Assembly (NCBI RefSeq): GCF_002554795.1
Contig: NZ_PDEQ01000001.1
Location: 620,001-684,000 of the forward strand
DNA from: Longibacter salinarum
Lineage (GTDB): Bacteria; Bacteroidota; Rhodothermia; Rhodothermales; Salinibacteraceae
Length of the DNA stretch: 64,000 nt
Direction of reading: 5' to 3'
Part shown: positions 32,427 to 41,524 of the stretch, piece after piece
How positions within the stretch are numbered: position 1 is the first letter of the stretch
How the letters are laid out: each line of letters starts with the position of its first letter
Notes under the pieces: generated by a model
What the model was told of the DNA's origin: nothing
What the model saw: only the letters and a program-made list of their open reading frames with translations
Database searches by the model: none
Position numbers and translations under genes: made by a program

Positions 32427-34844
32427 GTGGCTCCTCCCTCCACTTCGGCTTCGGACGACTCCGATGCCCCCCTGCAGAATCAGGACAACGATCCGAGCAT
32501 CTCGCCGATTTCCGAGCGGTCACTCTCGTCGGATGATCTCGGGAACGCGTCTCCGTCTTCGCCGGCGGATTTCGATGGAGAAAATGACGGATCGAATAGC
32601 TCAACCGTCGTGACGACCCTCACGAGTCAAGAGCAGATCCAGACGCTCGGTGCAATCCACACGAACCCCGAGCAGCCGGAGGGACAAACCTTTCCTCCGT
32701 CAGCTAGCGTTCGCGATGTGGAAGCCGGCGCCTCGCGGAAGGACCCACGGCTTTTTTTCAACCGGGAGTTATCGACGCTCGACTTCAACTGGCGCGTCCT
32801 CTGCCAGGCGCTCGATGATCGCACCCCGTTGATGGAGCGCGTCTTTTTCACGGCCATCACGGACAGCAACGTCGACGAGTTCTTCCGGAAACGCGTCGGT
32901 GGACTCAAGCGACAGCAGGCCGCGGGCGTTTCCGCAACCTCGCCGGACGGGCGAACACCCGATGAGCAGATCGAGGCCGTGCGGGCTCCGGCGGATCGTC
33001 TGTATCGTCGCATGACCGGGTTCTGGAAAGACGAACTGGTCCCACTTCTGGCGAAGGAGGCCGATATCCACATTCTCGATTATGACGATCTCTCGGAGGG
33101 ACAGAGGCAGAAAGCCGACGAGCATTTTCAAAATAACATTTTCCCAATCCTGACCCCGCTCGCGGTCGGTCCAGGGCACCCGTTCCCGTTCCTCTCGAAC
33201 CTGAGCCTATCGCTTGCGGTCACGCTGCGCAATCCGACCCGCAACTCGGACCACTTTGCCCGCGTCAAGGTGCCGTCGAACCGCGACCGGTGGGTGGATC
33301 TTGGAGACGACCGTTACGTGCCGCTTGAGCAGGTGATCGCCAATAACCTCGGCGACCTCTTCCGCGGCATGGAAATCAAAACGGTCCATGCGTTTCGCGT
33401 CACTCGCAACGCCGACATTCGGCGAGATGAGGAAGAGGCGGATGACCTCCTTGAGATGATCTCGGAAGAACTTCGCGAGCGCCGATTCGCGCGGGTTGTG
33501 CGCCTTGAGGTCGACGACGATATGCCGGATGACGTCCGCGATCTCTTGACCGACGAACTGTCGATCGAACCGGGCGATGTGTATGTGAGCCAAAGCCTCC
33601 TTGGCCTTGGTGACGCGATGAACCTGATGGGTATCGACCGCCCGGACTTGAAATTCGAGCCGTGGGAGCCGGTCACGCCACCGCGCCTGCTCCGCGAAGG
33701 CAACCCGACCGACCTCGTTCGGCAGGGAAAAACCGCCGACTATCCGAACATCTTCGCGGCCATCCGAGAGGATGACCTGCTTGTCCACCATCCGTACGAA
33801 TCGTTTCAACACAGCGCGCAACGGTTTGTGGAGGAGGCAGCAGATGACCCCGATGTTCTCGCGATCAAGCAGACGCTCTACCGCACGTCTGACAACAGCC
33901 CGATCGTCGCCGCCCTGGTCAACGCCGCGGAGAAAGGAAAACAGGTCGCGGTGCTCGTCGAGGTGAAGGCGAGGTTCGACGAGGCGAATAATATCGAGTG
34001 GGGGCGCATGCTCGAAGAATCGGGCGTGCACGTCGCCTACGGCCTCGTCGGGTTGAAAACCCACGCAAAGACCACACTGGTCATCCGACAAGAAGAAGAC
34101 GGACCGAGGACCTATTGCCACATCGGCACCGGCAATTACAACTCCACCACTGCGCGCCTCTACACCGATCTCGGCCTGCTCACGTGCGACCGCGACATCG
34201 GATACGACGTGACGCACCTCTTCCACTACCTGACGGGCTACGCCCCGCACCAGGAGTACCGTGAACTGCTCGTCGCACCGACAAATATGCGCCGCCGATT
34301 CGAGGAGCTGATCCAGCGCGAAATTGACATTCAACGCGACGGAGGAACCGGGCGCATCGTCGCAAAAATGAACGCGTTGAACGATACCGGCATCATCCGG
34401 GAACTGTATCGTGCCTCGCAGGCCGGGGTCCAGATCGACCTGATCGTTCGTGGCCATTGCCGCATGCGACCGGGCCTTGAGCACTTTAGCGAGAATGTGC
34501 GGGTGATCAGTATTCTGGGCCGTTTCCTCGAGCACACGCGTGTCTACTACTTCGGCAATGGCGGCGACCCGGAGGTTTTCATGGGGAGCGCCGACTGGAT
34601 GAGCCGAAATCTGAACAGCCGAGTTGAGGCGATCGTCCCGGTGCGCCACTCGCTTTTGAAAGCCCGTATTGTCGAGATTCTCGACCTCGCGCTCTCCGAT
34701 CATCGCTCCGCATGGGAGCTGCATCCGGATGGGCGATACGTCCAACGAACGCCTCAAACCCCGGAGCACGAAGGTTCGAGCCTGCAGGACCAGCTGATCG
34801 AGCGGGCGCGAACGCGCATCGAAACGGCGTATAACCCGTCGTGA
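32427..34844 (+). CDS. ppk1: Polyphosphate kinase 1
   Basis: The 805-residue enzyme polymerises the terminal phosphate of ATP into polyphosphate. The family start FFNRELSTLDFNWRVL lies at ~110, and NVDEFFRKRV follows. The phospho-transfer region has THAKTTLVIR (His546) and YCHIGTGNYN (His565), matching the two active-site histidines of E. coli PPK1. VFMGSADWMSRNLNSRVE is in the last domain. Canonical PPK1 is ~690 residues; the extra ~105 at the N-terminus are acidic, Ser-rich and probably disordered. The start codon is GTG. If that extension is not translated, a later start would be used, but no ATG occurs before the core. Confidence 0.93.
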   Translation: MAPPSTSASDDSDAPLQNQDNDPSISPISERSLSSDDLGNASPSSPADFDGENDGSNSSTVVTTLTSQEQIQTLGAIHTNPEQPEGQTFPPSASVRDVEAGASRKDPRLFFNRELSTLDFNWRVLCQALDDRTPLMERVFFTAITDSNVDEFFRKRVGGLKRQQAAGVSATSPDGRTPDEQIEAVRAPADRLYRRMTGFWKDELVPLLAKEADIHILDYDDLSEGQRQKADEHFQNNIFPILTPLAVGPGHPFPFLSNLSLSLAVTLRNPTRNSDHFARVKVPSNRDRWVDLGDDRYVPLEQVIANNLGDLFRGMEIKTVHAFRVTRNADIRRDEEEADDLLEMISEELRERRFARVVRLEVDDDMPDDVRDLLTDELSIEPGDVYVSQSLLGLGDAMNLMGIDRPDLKFEPWEPVTPPRLLREGNPTDLVRQGKTADYPNIFAAIREDDLLVHHPYESFQHSAQRFVEEAADDPDVLAIKQTLYRTSDNSPIVAALVNAAEKGKQVAVLVEVKARFDEANNIEWGRMLEESGVHVAYGLVGLKTHAKTTLVIRQEEDGPRTYCHIGTGNYNSTTARLYTDLGLLTCDRDIGYDVTHLFHYLTGYAPHQEYRELLVAPTNMRRRFEELIQREIDIQRDGGTGRIVAKMNALNDTGIIRELYRASQAGVQIDLIVRGHCRMRPGLEHFSENVRVISILGRFLEHTRVYYFGNGGDPEVFMGSADWMSRNLNSRVEAIVPVRHSLLKARIVEILDLALSDHRSAWELHPDGRYVQRTPQTPEHEGSSLQDQLIERARTRIETAYNPS

Positions 34845-35232
34845 CAGTTCGCGATTCCGGTCCGATCTCCACCCGGGCTTACAACTGTATCGACCACGCA
34901 CGCTCTGCCGATTCGCGCAGGAGCGTCGTGCTTGCGAAGGACTTCGGGCAATGCAGCGACGCACGGCCGTGCGTCGCTGTCTTGTGCACGCCGAATTTCC
35001 CGTCCAGGGAGGATTACCCCGTTGGCGATCAACATTGCACCGGTTGATGAACGCAACCGAGGACAGGATGAGGTCATGCGAGAAGTTGCGAGAGTAATAC
35101 GTGCAAAACGACGCTGTGAGAAAAAAGCGAAGATACATTCGGTCCGGAACGTGGTACCCCCGGTCGTGTTGGTGCTAATCGACATAGCGAAAACGACGCC
35201 TACGGGGCGTCAGGTTCGCAGCAGACTGATTC
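34845..35232. other. Intergenic region upstream of tRNA-Ser, no gene seen
   Basis: The 388 bases after ppk contain one notable element, the perfect palindrome at 34954-34979, and no credible gene. The tRNA promoter probably lies near the end; TTGGTG around 35168 could be a -35 box but this is weak. Confidence 0.45.
34954..34979. repeat. 26-bp perfect palindrome
   Basis: CAGCGACGCACGG is followed directly by its reverse complement CCGTGCGTCGCTG. The hairpin would have no unpaired loop bases unless the centre opens. It is 110 bases past the ppk stop and has no T-run, so it could be a factor-dependent terminator or an operator. Confidence 0.8.
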
Positions 35233-35321
35233 GGTGGGGTGGCGGAGCCTGGCTGAACGCACCGGTCTCGAAAACCGGAGTGCCCTTTTGGGTACCGGGG
35301 GTTCGAATCCCTCCCCCACCG
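35233..35321 (+). tRNA. tRNA-Ser (anticodon CGA)
   Basis: The 89-base sequence folds as a class II tRNA. The acceptor is GGTGGGG / CCCCACC, the anticodon stem CCGGT / ACCGG has loop CTCGAAA giving anticodon CGA, the variable arm is long, and the T arm contains GGTTCGAATCC. The discriminator is G, as usual for serine. The next bases are CCG, so CCA is not encoded. Confidence 0.95.
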
Positions 35322-35337
35322 CCGACGATTTTTGCAG

Positions 35338-35371
35338 AATGCCTTCTCTGGCTTGCGCCGGGGAAGGCATT
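35338..35371 (+). terminator. Hairpin after tRNA-Ser
   Basis: AATGCCTTC pairs with GAAGGCATT (9 bp) around a GC-rich loop with partial inner pairing. It starts 16 bases after the tRNA; the following T-run is weak. Confidence 0.6.
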
Positions 35372-35475
35372 TCTGTTTCAGAAAACCCATTCTCGCCAAG
35401 CGTCTACCGCCTAAAATGACCTTGCGAGATAAGACCAGGGCATCGAAAAACAAAACGAAAGCATCCCTCGCTGAA

Positions 35476-35907
35476 TCACTCTTCGAGGATGGACCGAATA
35501 GCGGAGACAAACGCTGCAACATCATTTAAAAGATCTGTAGTCGGCGCCACATCAAATACAGAAAAGGCGTCATAGTCCGCCCGATTTCGCATCGCCTCTG
35601 CTTCTGCAAAAGTTCGTGCGTGCGGTCGTGAGATAAGACCTGTGCGCACGAAATGGTACCCAAACCGAGTCTTCACCCCGGCATGGGACGACGGCGCTTC
35701 ACCGTGGATGAGTACAGCAGCGCGAGCCGCATCAAAAGCTGCATAGTACATTCGGTTGACCGCCGCCTCGGTTCGATCATTCTCTAAAAGCAGCCGGGCA
35801 TCGGACAACGCCTGATCGGCTTTATTCATCAGAGCGACCTGTTCGCTCGTCTTGCCCAAGTCATTCCCTTTGTCCTTTGGCCCGGGTGGATTCGATGAGG
35901 CACTCAT
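35476..35907 (-). CDS. HEPN domain protein (toxin-like partner of MNT)
   Basis: The 143-residue protein is an all-helical HEPN domain of the UPF0332/PF05168 type. A helix with ALSDARLLLENDRTEAAVNRMYYAAFDAARAAVL contains the conserved Tyr-Tyr-Ala-x-Phe. A later helix has AEAMRNRADYDAF, the RNxxDY variant of the RX4-6H nuclease motif. HEPN proteins paired with MNT proteins form type VII toxin-antitoxin systems, in which HEPN is the RNase toxin. Its ATG overlaps the stop of the MNT gene by four bases, so the two are translationally coupled. The first ~25 residues are polar and disordered. Confidence 0.8.
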   Translation of the reverse strand: MSASSNPPGPKDKGNDLGKTSEQVALMNKADQALSDARLLLENDRTEAAVNRMYYAAFDAARAAVLIHGEAPSSHAGVKTRFGYHFVRTGLISRPHARTFAEAEAMRNRADYDAFSVFDVAPTTDLLNDVAAFVSAIRSILEE

Positions 35908-36293
35908 AGTTCTACCCCATCTCGTCGAGCGTTCCGGACGAACGATCGTGTCGTATCCATCCAGTCGGACGCGCTAAGATGCGTCAGGGACAGTGCGACG
36001 CCTTGTTCAACCGCTGCATCGACAACCACGCCACTCGTGCGACGGGCCTCCTCGTACGGATCTACCGAACCTTCTAAGACAACCAGGAGGTCGACATCGC
36101 TATCTGCATGCGCGTCACCTCGAGCATGCGAGCCAAAGAGAATGAGCCGAATGAGCCGGTCTCCATAGATATCCTCCAATGTAGAACGTGCGCTTTCCAG
36201 GGCCGATTCTGTGCGCTCGGAGTTAGCTGGCAACCGGGTAAAGGTCGATAATCGACGAGTGGCGTCTGACTCTGGCACGTCCCTAATCCGCAT
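35904..36293 (-). CDS. MNT-type nucleotidyltransferase (antitoxin-like)
   Basis: This 129-residue protein is a minimal nucleotidyltransferase of the MNT type. The signature GSHARGDAHADSDVDLLVV gives the GSxRG and DxD metal-binding pair, with a later acidic residue likely in the ...VEQGVALSL... strand region. In MNT/HEPN pairs this enzyme modifies a Tyr of the HEPN toxin with AMP and so inactivates it. It precedes the HEPN gene and overlaps it by four bases. The ATG at 36293 gives the cleaner start; the frame is open to 36311. Biochemical roles come from the family, not from this sequence. Confidence 0.82.
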   Translation of the reverse strand: MRIRDVPESDATRRLSTFTRLPANSERTESALESARSTLEDIYGDRLIRLILFGSHARGDAHADSDVDLLVVLEGSVDPYEEARRTSGVVVDAAVEQGVALSLTHLSASDWMDTTRSFVRNARRDGVEL

Positions 36294-36580
36294 TGAATAC
36301 CTGCCTCTCAAGAAATGGGAGTGTCTTTAAATCATCGGGCGCCGGACGAAAGACGTTCATACTACAGTTGAATCCGTAACAGGATAAGATCAACCGTCGC
36401 GCCAAAATGAGCACGTGAGTAATGAACACCGCTACTCTGCATACAGTTCGCTCTGGAAGAAGATCACGGCGACGATCCTTCGGTACAGCCAAGACATATC
36501 GGATGGACGACGTGTCGGGATCCACCACCGCGCGGACCGAGCCCAGGTGATCCTTGATGTAGGACCGTCTGACCCACCAG
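36294..36580. other. Intergenic region, no gene seen
   Basis: The gap between the MNT gene and the alaS terminator has only short, inconsistent frames. The promoter of the MNT/HEPN pair should be here; no clear boxes were fixed. Confidence 0.4.
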
Positions 36581-36617
36581 AAAACCGCCCTCGTCCTCCA
36601 GTTCGGGACGAGGGCGG
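36581..36617 (-). terminator. Terminator of alaS
   Basis: CCGCCCTCGTCC pairs perfectly with GGACGAGGGCGG (12 bp) around a 9-base loop; on the minus strand the stem is followed by TTTT. It lies 34 bases past the alaS stop. Confidence 0.9.
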
Positions 36618-36650
36618 CACTTGGTTACGTATCAGATGTCGCGGAGACGT

Positions 36651-39521
36651 CTAGCCCGCGAGGCGTTCACGGACGAGATCAGGTACTTCGCCGAGAACAT
36701 CGTCGAGCTTCCCGGTGTCGCGGCCCCCGGCGGACGCGAGCTGCGGGCGGCCTCCGCCGCCTCCGCCGAGCTTCCGGCCGAGTTCGCCGACCAGGTCGCC
36801 GGCCTGCAGTCCCTGTCCGACCAGGTCGTCGCTGACCGTTACGACGACGTAGACCTTTTCGCCGTTCGCGTCCACGCTGCCGAGGACACCCACGCTCTGT
36901 TCGCCCATCCGATCGCGGAGTTGCTGGGCGAGTGCCTGCAGGTCGTCCATGCTGGCTTCTCCGATGCGGCCCGTGGCGCAGCGCACACCCTCCACGTCCG
37001 TCGCTGACGACATAAACTCGTCGAGCTTCGACGCCATGGCATTGCGGCGCGTCTCCTCCAGTTCATCCGCGAGGCGATCGCGTTCATCCTGAAGTCGGGC
37101 GATCTCTTCATGGAGCGGTCCCTGCAGCGACTTGAAGCGCTGGCGCGCAGCTTTCAGCTCATCAAGTTGGGCCTCAACGTACTCAGCTGCCGGCTCGCCG
37201 GCCACCGCCTCGACCCGGCGCACGCCCGCCGCGACGGATCCTTCCGAGAGAAACCGGAAAAGCCCCAATTCGCCCGTGGCATCGACGTGCGTTCCACCAC
37301 ACAGCTCGATGCTGTAATCCGGATCGAAGGTGATGACGCGGACCTCGTCGCCGTACTTCTCGCCGAAGAGAGCCATTGCGCCCCGCTCCAGTGCGGTGTC
37401 GATCGGGACGTTTCTGTCTTCGCCCTTCGAAATGTTCTGCCGGATCCGCGCGTTGACGATGTGCTCGATCGTTTCCAGCTCCTCCTCCGTCACGCCCTGC
37501 ATGTGACTGAAGTCGAACCGGAGCGAGTCGGGGCCCACGCGCGATCCCTTCTGCTGCACGTGGTCGCCGAGCGTGTCGCGCAAGGCCGCGTGCAGGAGGT
37601 GCGTCGCCGAATGGTGTGCCTCAATGCGGCGACGGCGCTCCGCATCTACCGTCGCCACGACATCCCCCGACGGATCCTGCGGAAGGCGATCGACGGTATG
37701 AACGAGACGACCGCCCTGCTGCTGTGTGTCGAGCACGTTTATCGTTTCGCCACCGACGGTAAGCGTTCCTGTATCACCGACCTGGCCCCCGCTTTCCGCA
37801 TAAAACGGTGTGCGGTCGAGTTCGATTTCGTATCGCGTCTCCTCGTCCGTTTCCACTTTCCGGACGGCACGGATGGCCGCATCGTCGACGATGATGGCAT
37901 CGTAGCCGACAAACACGGACGATTCCCCGTCAGAAATTTCCTGCCAGGCGTGAACTTCGCTCTGATCGACGTCGAAGTGCGACGCCGAGCGTGCACGGTC
38001 CTTCTGACGCTGCATGAGATCGTCGTAGGCATCCATGTCGACACCGAGCCCCGCCTCTCGCGCCATCAACTGCGTGAGGTCAATCGGAAAACCGTAGGTG
38101 TCGTGCAGCAGGAAGGCAATCTGCCCAGGCACATCGCCCTGCGACGCGGCCGCCGCGAAATCGTCGATCATCTCGTCGCGGTCACTGGCGTCGACGAACG
38201 CTTTCTGCAGCAGGTCCATCATTTTGCCATCGTCTCGCATCTCGTCGAGTACGGCACCCGACTGATTGGACGCCTGTTCGACGTATGGCGTGACGCGATC
38301 GAAGATCTCGATACCCGTGCCAAGCGTCTTGAGAAAGCTTTCCTCTTCGGACCGGATCATGCGCTCGACGTAATCCTGCTGACCGGCGAGATCCTCGAAC
38401 TGGCCCCCCATCTTTTCCACGAGAGGATCGACCAGTGTATGCAGGAAAGGCTCGCGGAGTCCGAGCGTCTGGTACCCGTACCGGACCGCGCGCCGCAGAA
38501 TGCGTCGAATGACATATCCACGACCCGCGTTACCGGGCATTACGCCATCAGAAATGGCGAACGCGATCGTTCGAATGTGGTCGGCGATCACGCGCATAGC
38601 GATACGGACGCGCTCCCGCTCTCCTGCCTCGTCCGTATCGACATCGTCGTAGCCGCGGACGTAGTCATGCGGGCAGAGATCAGCCGTCGCCTGAAGAATC
38701 GGCGCGAACAGATCGGTGTCGTACGTCGACGATTTACCCTGCAGCACCGCACAGATGCGCTCGAAGCCCATGCCGGTGTCGACGTGCTGATCGGCAAGCG
38801 TCTCCAGCGAACCGTCCGGTTGCGCGTTGTACTGAATGAAGACCAGATTCCAGATCTCCATCACCTGCGGATGGTCTTTGTTGACCAGCTCGCGGCCCGG
38901 GATTTCCTCTCGCTCCGCGTCCGTCCGGAGGTCGACGTGGATTTCCGAACACGGCCCGCACGGACCGGTGTCGCCCATCATCCAAAAGTTTTCCTTCGAC
39001 GGCTCGTACAGGATGTGGTCCGGATTCAGCGGCGTTTCGCTTTTCCACAATTCGGCCGCCTCGTCGTCGGCGTCCAGTCCGAGGTCCTCATCACCTTCGT
39101 GGACCGTCGCATACAGACGTTCCGGATCCAGGCCCCACTGTTCGACGAGCAGTTCCCACGCCCAGCGAATGGCCTCCCGCTTGAAGTAATCGCCGAAGCT
39201 CCAGTTGCCCAGCATCTCGAAGAACGTGTGGTGGTAGGTGTCGTGACCTACCTCCTCGAGATCATTGTGCTTCCCCGACACGCGAAGGCACTTCTGCGTA
39301 TCGACGGCTCGCGTGTAGGGTCGCTGACCGCTGCCAAGGAAGACATCCTTGAACTGATTCATACCTGCGTTCGTGAACAGCAGCGTGGCGTCGCCCTCCG
39401 GAACCAGGGATGCGCTGGGGACGATCTCGTGGCCTTTCTCCTCAAAAAACCGAAGAAACTCGTCGCGAATCTCTTCGGAGGTTCGCTGCACGTCGGCAGA
39501 AGCTTGTAGATGTCGATCCAT
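36651..39521 (-). CDS. alaS: Alanine--tRNA ligase
   Basis: The 956-residue enzyme charges tRNA-Ala. The N-terminal aminoacylation core begins IRDEFLRFFEEKGHEIVPSASLVP and contains LFTNAGMNQFKDVFLG. The editing domain has the zinc-binding HHSATHLLHAAL and a distal CGGTH. The C-terminal part has a Gly-rich segment (GGGGGGRPQLASAGG) and ends in DLVRERLAG, the usual C-Ala end. Length is above the E. coli 876 residues, mainly from acidic insertions in the middle (AAAASQGD, EEESFLKTLG). It lies alone with its own terminator. The start at 39521 leaves an extra ~15 residues before the conserved core; this is plausible. Confidence 0.96.
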   Translation of the reverse strand: MDRHLQASADVQRTSEEIRDEFLRFFEEKGHEIVPSASLVPEGDATLLFTNAGMNQFKDVFLGSGQRPYTRAVDTQKCLRVSGKHNDLEEVGHDTYHHTFFEMLGNWSFGDYFKREAIRWAWELLVEQWGLDPERLYATVHEGDEDLGLDADDEAAELWKSETPLNPDHILYEPSKENFWMMGDTGPCGPCSEIHVDLRTDAEREEIPGRELVNKDHPQVMEIWNLVFIQYNAQPDGSLETLADQHVDTGMGFERICAVLQGKSSTYDTDLFAPILQATADLCPHDYVRGYDDVDTDEAGERERVRIAMRVIADHIRTIAFAISDGVMPGNAGRGYVIRRILRRAVRYGYQTLGLREPFLHTLVDPLVEKMGGQFEDLAGQQDYVERMIRSEEESFLKTLGTGIEIFDRVTPYVEQASNQSGAVLDEMRDDGKMMDLLQKAFVDASDRDEMIDDFAAAASQGDVPGQIAFLLHDTYGFPIDLTQLMAREAGLGVDMDAYDDLMQRQKDRARSASHFDVDQSEVHAWQEISDGESSVFVGYDAIIVDDAAIRAVRKVETDEETRYEIELDRTPFYAESGGQVGDTGTLTVGGETINVLDTQQQGGRLVHTVDRLPQDPSGDVVATVDAERRRRIEAHHSATHLLHAALRDTLGDHVQQKGSRVGPDSLRFDFSHMQGVTEEELETIEHIVNARIRQNISKGEDRNVPIDTALERGAMALFGEKYGDEVRVITFDPDYSIELCGGTHVDATGELGLFRFLSEGSVAAGVRRVEAVAGEPAAEYVEAQLDELKAARQRFKSLQGPLHEEIARLQDERDRLADELEETRRNAMASKLDEFMSSATDVEGVRCATGRIGEASMDDLQALAQQLRDRMGEQSVGVLGSVDANGEKVYVVVTVSDDLVGQGLQAGDLVGELGRKLGGGGGGRPQLASAGGRDTGKLDDVLGEVPDLVRERLAG

Positions 39522-39746
39522 GTTGAGCGAAGCAGTGGGCGGTCAGTACAGAGGACGTGGACGGACGCGCGCCCGTGGCAGGGACTCGCGCTTCAGTTGA
39601 TTTGTTACGCATAACACGCCAAAGGATTCCTCCACGACGTGCGAGAGGATCGATGCGAACGCCAATTTGTCAGATATTCCGGTTGCCCCGCCTCTCGACC
39701 CGGGCGTGGCCACACAAGAGTACACCTCCGTATTGCAGACGCTCTA

Positions 39747-40379
39747 TCAGTCCGAGTATTTCTCATCGGACGGCGTCCCGGACGACACGAACCGGTTGCC
39801 GCGTACCAGGAAGCGCCATGACCGATCGACGCCTTTTGAAATGCCGATCCGTGAGGTGGTCTCGACTTGCTCGTCGGATACAGGGTGCCCCCGCGTGAAA
39901 AAGATCGGCGGCTCCGTGAGATCGCGCGTATGGTCGTCGCCGTCGATTCCGAAGGCCTGCGTCAACTTCCCGGGCCCGTTGGTCAGGTCGCGGTCCCGCG
40001 ACACGGATCGGTCGGCGCGCATGCGATCGATGCCCTCGATGGGCTCCACCGCGCGGATCAACACGGCACCACCGATGCCTTCCCGCTCCGTCACCACGTT
40101 CAGGAGCCAGTGGATGCCATAAATGAGGTACACGTATGCCGTTCCCGGCGGCTTGAACAGATCGGCCGCCCGCCCCTGATGGCGCAATTTTCCGGTTTCT
40201 GGATCGAGAAGGCCCCATCCATGAAAGGCGGGATCATCTTGCGTGTATGCCTCCGTTTCAACGATCCGTCCGATCCGAGCCGAACCATCCGGATGGCGTC
40301 GCACGAGATGTGTACCCAGCATGTCGCGAGCGACGATGAGCGTGTCTCGTGCAAAGAATGTCGTGGGAAGCGGATTCAT
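39747..40379 (-). CDS. DNA-3-methyladenine glycosylase (AAG/MPG family)
   Basis: The 210-residue protein removes alkylated purines such as 3-methyladenine from DNA, the first step of base excision repair. Family markers are FFARDTLIVARDMLGTHLVR, IVETEAYTQDDPAFH (with the catalytic Glu), GTAYVYLIYGIHWLLNVVT, and LTNGPGKLTQAFGI, which lines the base pocket. Length matches bacterial AAG (~200). The ATG at 40379 was chosen; the frame is open to 40460. It is divergent from the DUF4097-like gene, whose promoter lies just beyond its start, so both share the 40380-40430 region. Confidence 0.92.
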   Translation of the reverse strand: MNPLPTTFFARDTLIVARDMLGTHLVRRHPDGSARIGRIVETEAYTQDDPAFHGWGLLDPETGKLRHQGRAADLFKPPGTAYVYLIYGIHWLLNVVTEREGIGGAVLIRAVEPIEGIDRMRADRSVSRDRDLTNGPGKLTQAFGIDGDDHTRDLTEPPIFFTRGHPVSDEQVETTSRIGISKGVDRSWRFLVRGNRFVSSGTPSDEKYSD

Positions 40380-40391
40380 CAACGGATCTGC

Positions 40392-40420
40392 TTGTTGTGG
40401 GGACACTCCGCGCTTATATT
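40392..40420 (+). promoter_or_regulatory. Sigma-70-like promoter of the DUF4097-like gene
   Basis: TTGTTG (40392-40397) and TATATT (40415-40420) are separated by exactly 17 bases. Transcription would begin near 40427, giving a 5-base leader for ATG 40432 or 53 bases for ATG 40480. Confidence 0.6.
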
Positions 40421-40479
40421 GCCGACGCCGGATGGATCCGGATCTAATCACGCCGATCAACGCCCGATTCCCTCACGCT

Positions 40480-41421
40480 ATGCAGGAGCGAACCGTTCCG
40501 TCCGATGCTGTTCTCGTGATGAACCAGGAGTTTCGCGTCAACCGGCGCTGTCGCCTCAACGTGCAGGTACCTGGCGCCACGGTTCGTCTTCGGCACGGCG
40601 ACGATCATGACCGTGTGGTGGTCAGTGTGTCGGTTGGAGGCGTTGCGGAGGACGAGGCGAACGACGTTCTCGACCGGGTGCGCCTCTCGACCCGTCAAGT
40701 GCAGGATCAGGTCTACGTCCAGACCGAAGAACCTGTCCGCGATGCCGCGTACTGGCGCTGGATGCGGAATAACGAAGCGACATTGCACATCGATCTCGCC
40801 CTTCCCCCGAACACAGATGCCGAGATTTCGGCACCGTCGGGCGAAATTCACGCGTCCGGTCTTCGTGGCGATATCGACATCATCGCGGCCGCGTGTCCCG
40901 TCCACGTGTCGGATATCGGCGGAAGCCTGCGCATCACCGCGAACGGCGACCCCGTGACGGTTGAGCAATTCTCCGGCGAGGAGCTTAAGGTCCACAGCAC
41001 AGCCGCAGATGTGTCGGTGTCGCGAGTAGAGGCGAATGCCATCGGCCTCCGCGCCACGGGCGGAAAGCTAACCCTCAACGACGTGCGGGGAGCGGTCGAC
41101 GTCGAGGCAAACGCATCAGAAGTCAAGCTGATCGACGTTGACGGCTCGATCCGCGGAGACCTCCAGGCGAGCCCCGTCTCCCTTCGTGGTTCGCGAGCGT
41201 CGGCAACAGATCTCCGGGCTACCGGCGGACCGATCACGGTCAGCATGGGCTCTTCGGTCTCCGCAGATATCTTGCTGGAAGGCCGACCGGTCGAACTCGA
41301 TACCGCGATCCCCTTCCGGGGCGACCTTGAGGAGAAGCGCGTCGAGGGCACGATCAACGGAGGCGGCCCTCCGATGACGCTCCGTGCGGTGCCCGGAACG
41401 GTACGCTGCATGCAGTCCTAG
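40480..41421 (+). CDS. DUF4097-like beta-helix protein
   Basis: The 313-residue protein has an N-terminal globular part with alternating strands (VVVSVSVGGVAEDEAN...). From ~115 on come repeated short strands with Gly, Ser, Ala and Asp turns (DAEISAPSGEIHASGLRGDIDI..., LRATGGKLTLNDVRGAVDVEAN...). This ladder of ~20-residue turns is typical of DUF4097/putative adhesin domains, which fold as right-handed beta-helices. There is no signal peptide, so it is probably cytoplasmic. I took ATG 40480 because the promoter at 40392-40420 leaves almost no leader for ATG 40432, which would add 16 residues. Function unknown. Confidence 0.65.
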   Translation: MQERTVPSDAVLVMNQEFRVNRRCRLNVQVPGATVRLRHGDDHDRVVVSVSVGGVAEDEANDVLDRVRLSTRQVQDQVYVQTEEPVRDAAYWRWMRNNEATLHIDLALPPNTDAEISAPSGEIHASGLRGDIDIIAAACPVHVSDIGGSLRITANGDPVTVEQFSGEELKVHSTAADVSVSRVEANAIGLRATGGKLTLNDVRGAVDVEANASEVKLIDVDGSIRGDLQASPVSLRGSRASATDLRATGGPITVSMGSSVSADILLEGRPVELDTAIPFRGDLEEKRVEGTINGGGPPMTLRAVPGTVRCMQS

Positions 41422-41458
41422 GCCAGCCACTTGCCCGATCTGATCGTGCGGCAAAGAA

Positions 41459-41492
41459 AAACGCAGGCCCCCTCCAGGGAGAGCCTGCGTTT
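41459..41492. terminator. Bidirectional terminator between DUF4097-like gene and thiolase
   Basis: AAACGCAGGC pairs with GCCTGCGTTT (10 bp) around a CT/AG-rich loop. An A-run on the left provides Ts for the minus strand. It serves two convergent genes. Confidence 0.85.
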
Positions 41493-41524
41493 CCTGTTTC
41501 TAGCTTCGGTGTGCTGACGCGACG

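Noticed and set aside
33207-35138. 643-codon minus-strand frame opposite ppk1
   Set aside because: The plus strand carries clear PPK1 motifs; the antisense translation has no family pattern. Long antisense frames are common in GC-rich genes.
37110-39509. 799-codon plus-strand open frame opposite alaS
   Set aside because: It is an antisense shadow of alaS, whose minus-strand protein has all alanyl-tRNA synthetase motifs; the plus-strand translation is His/Arg/Val-rich without domains.
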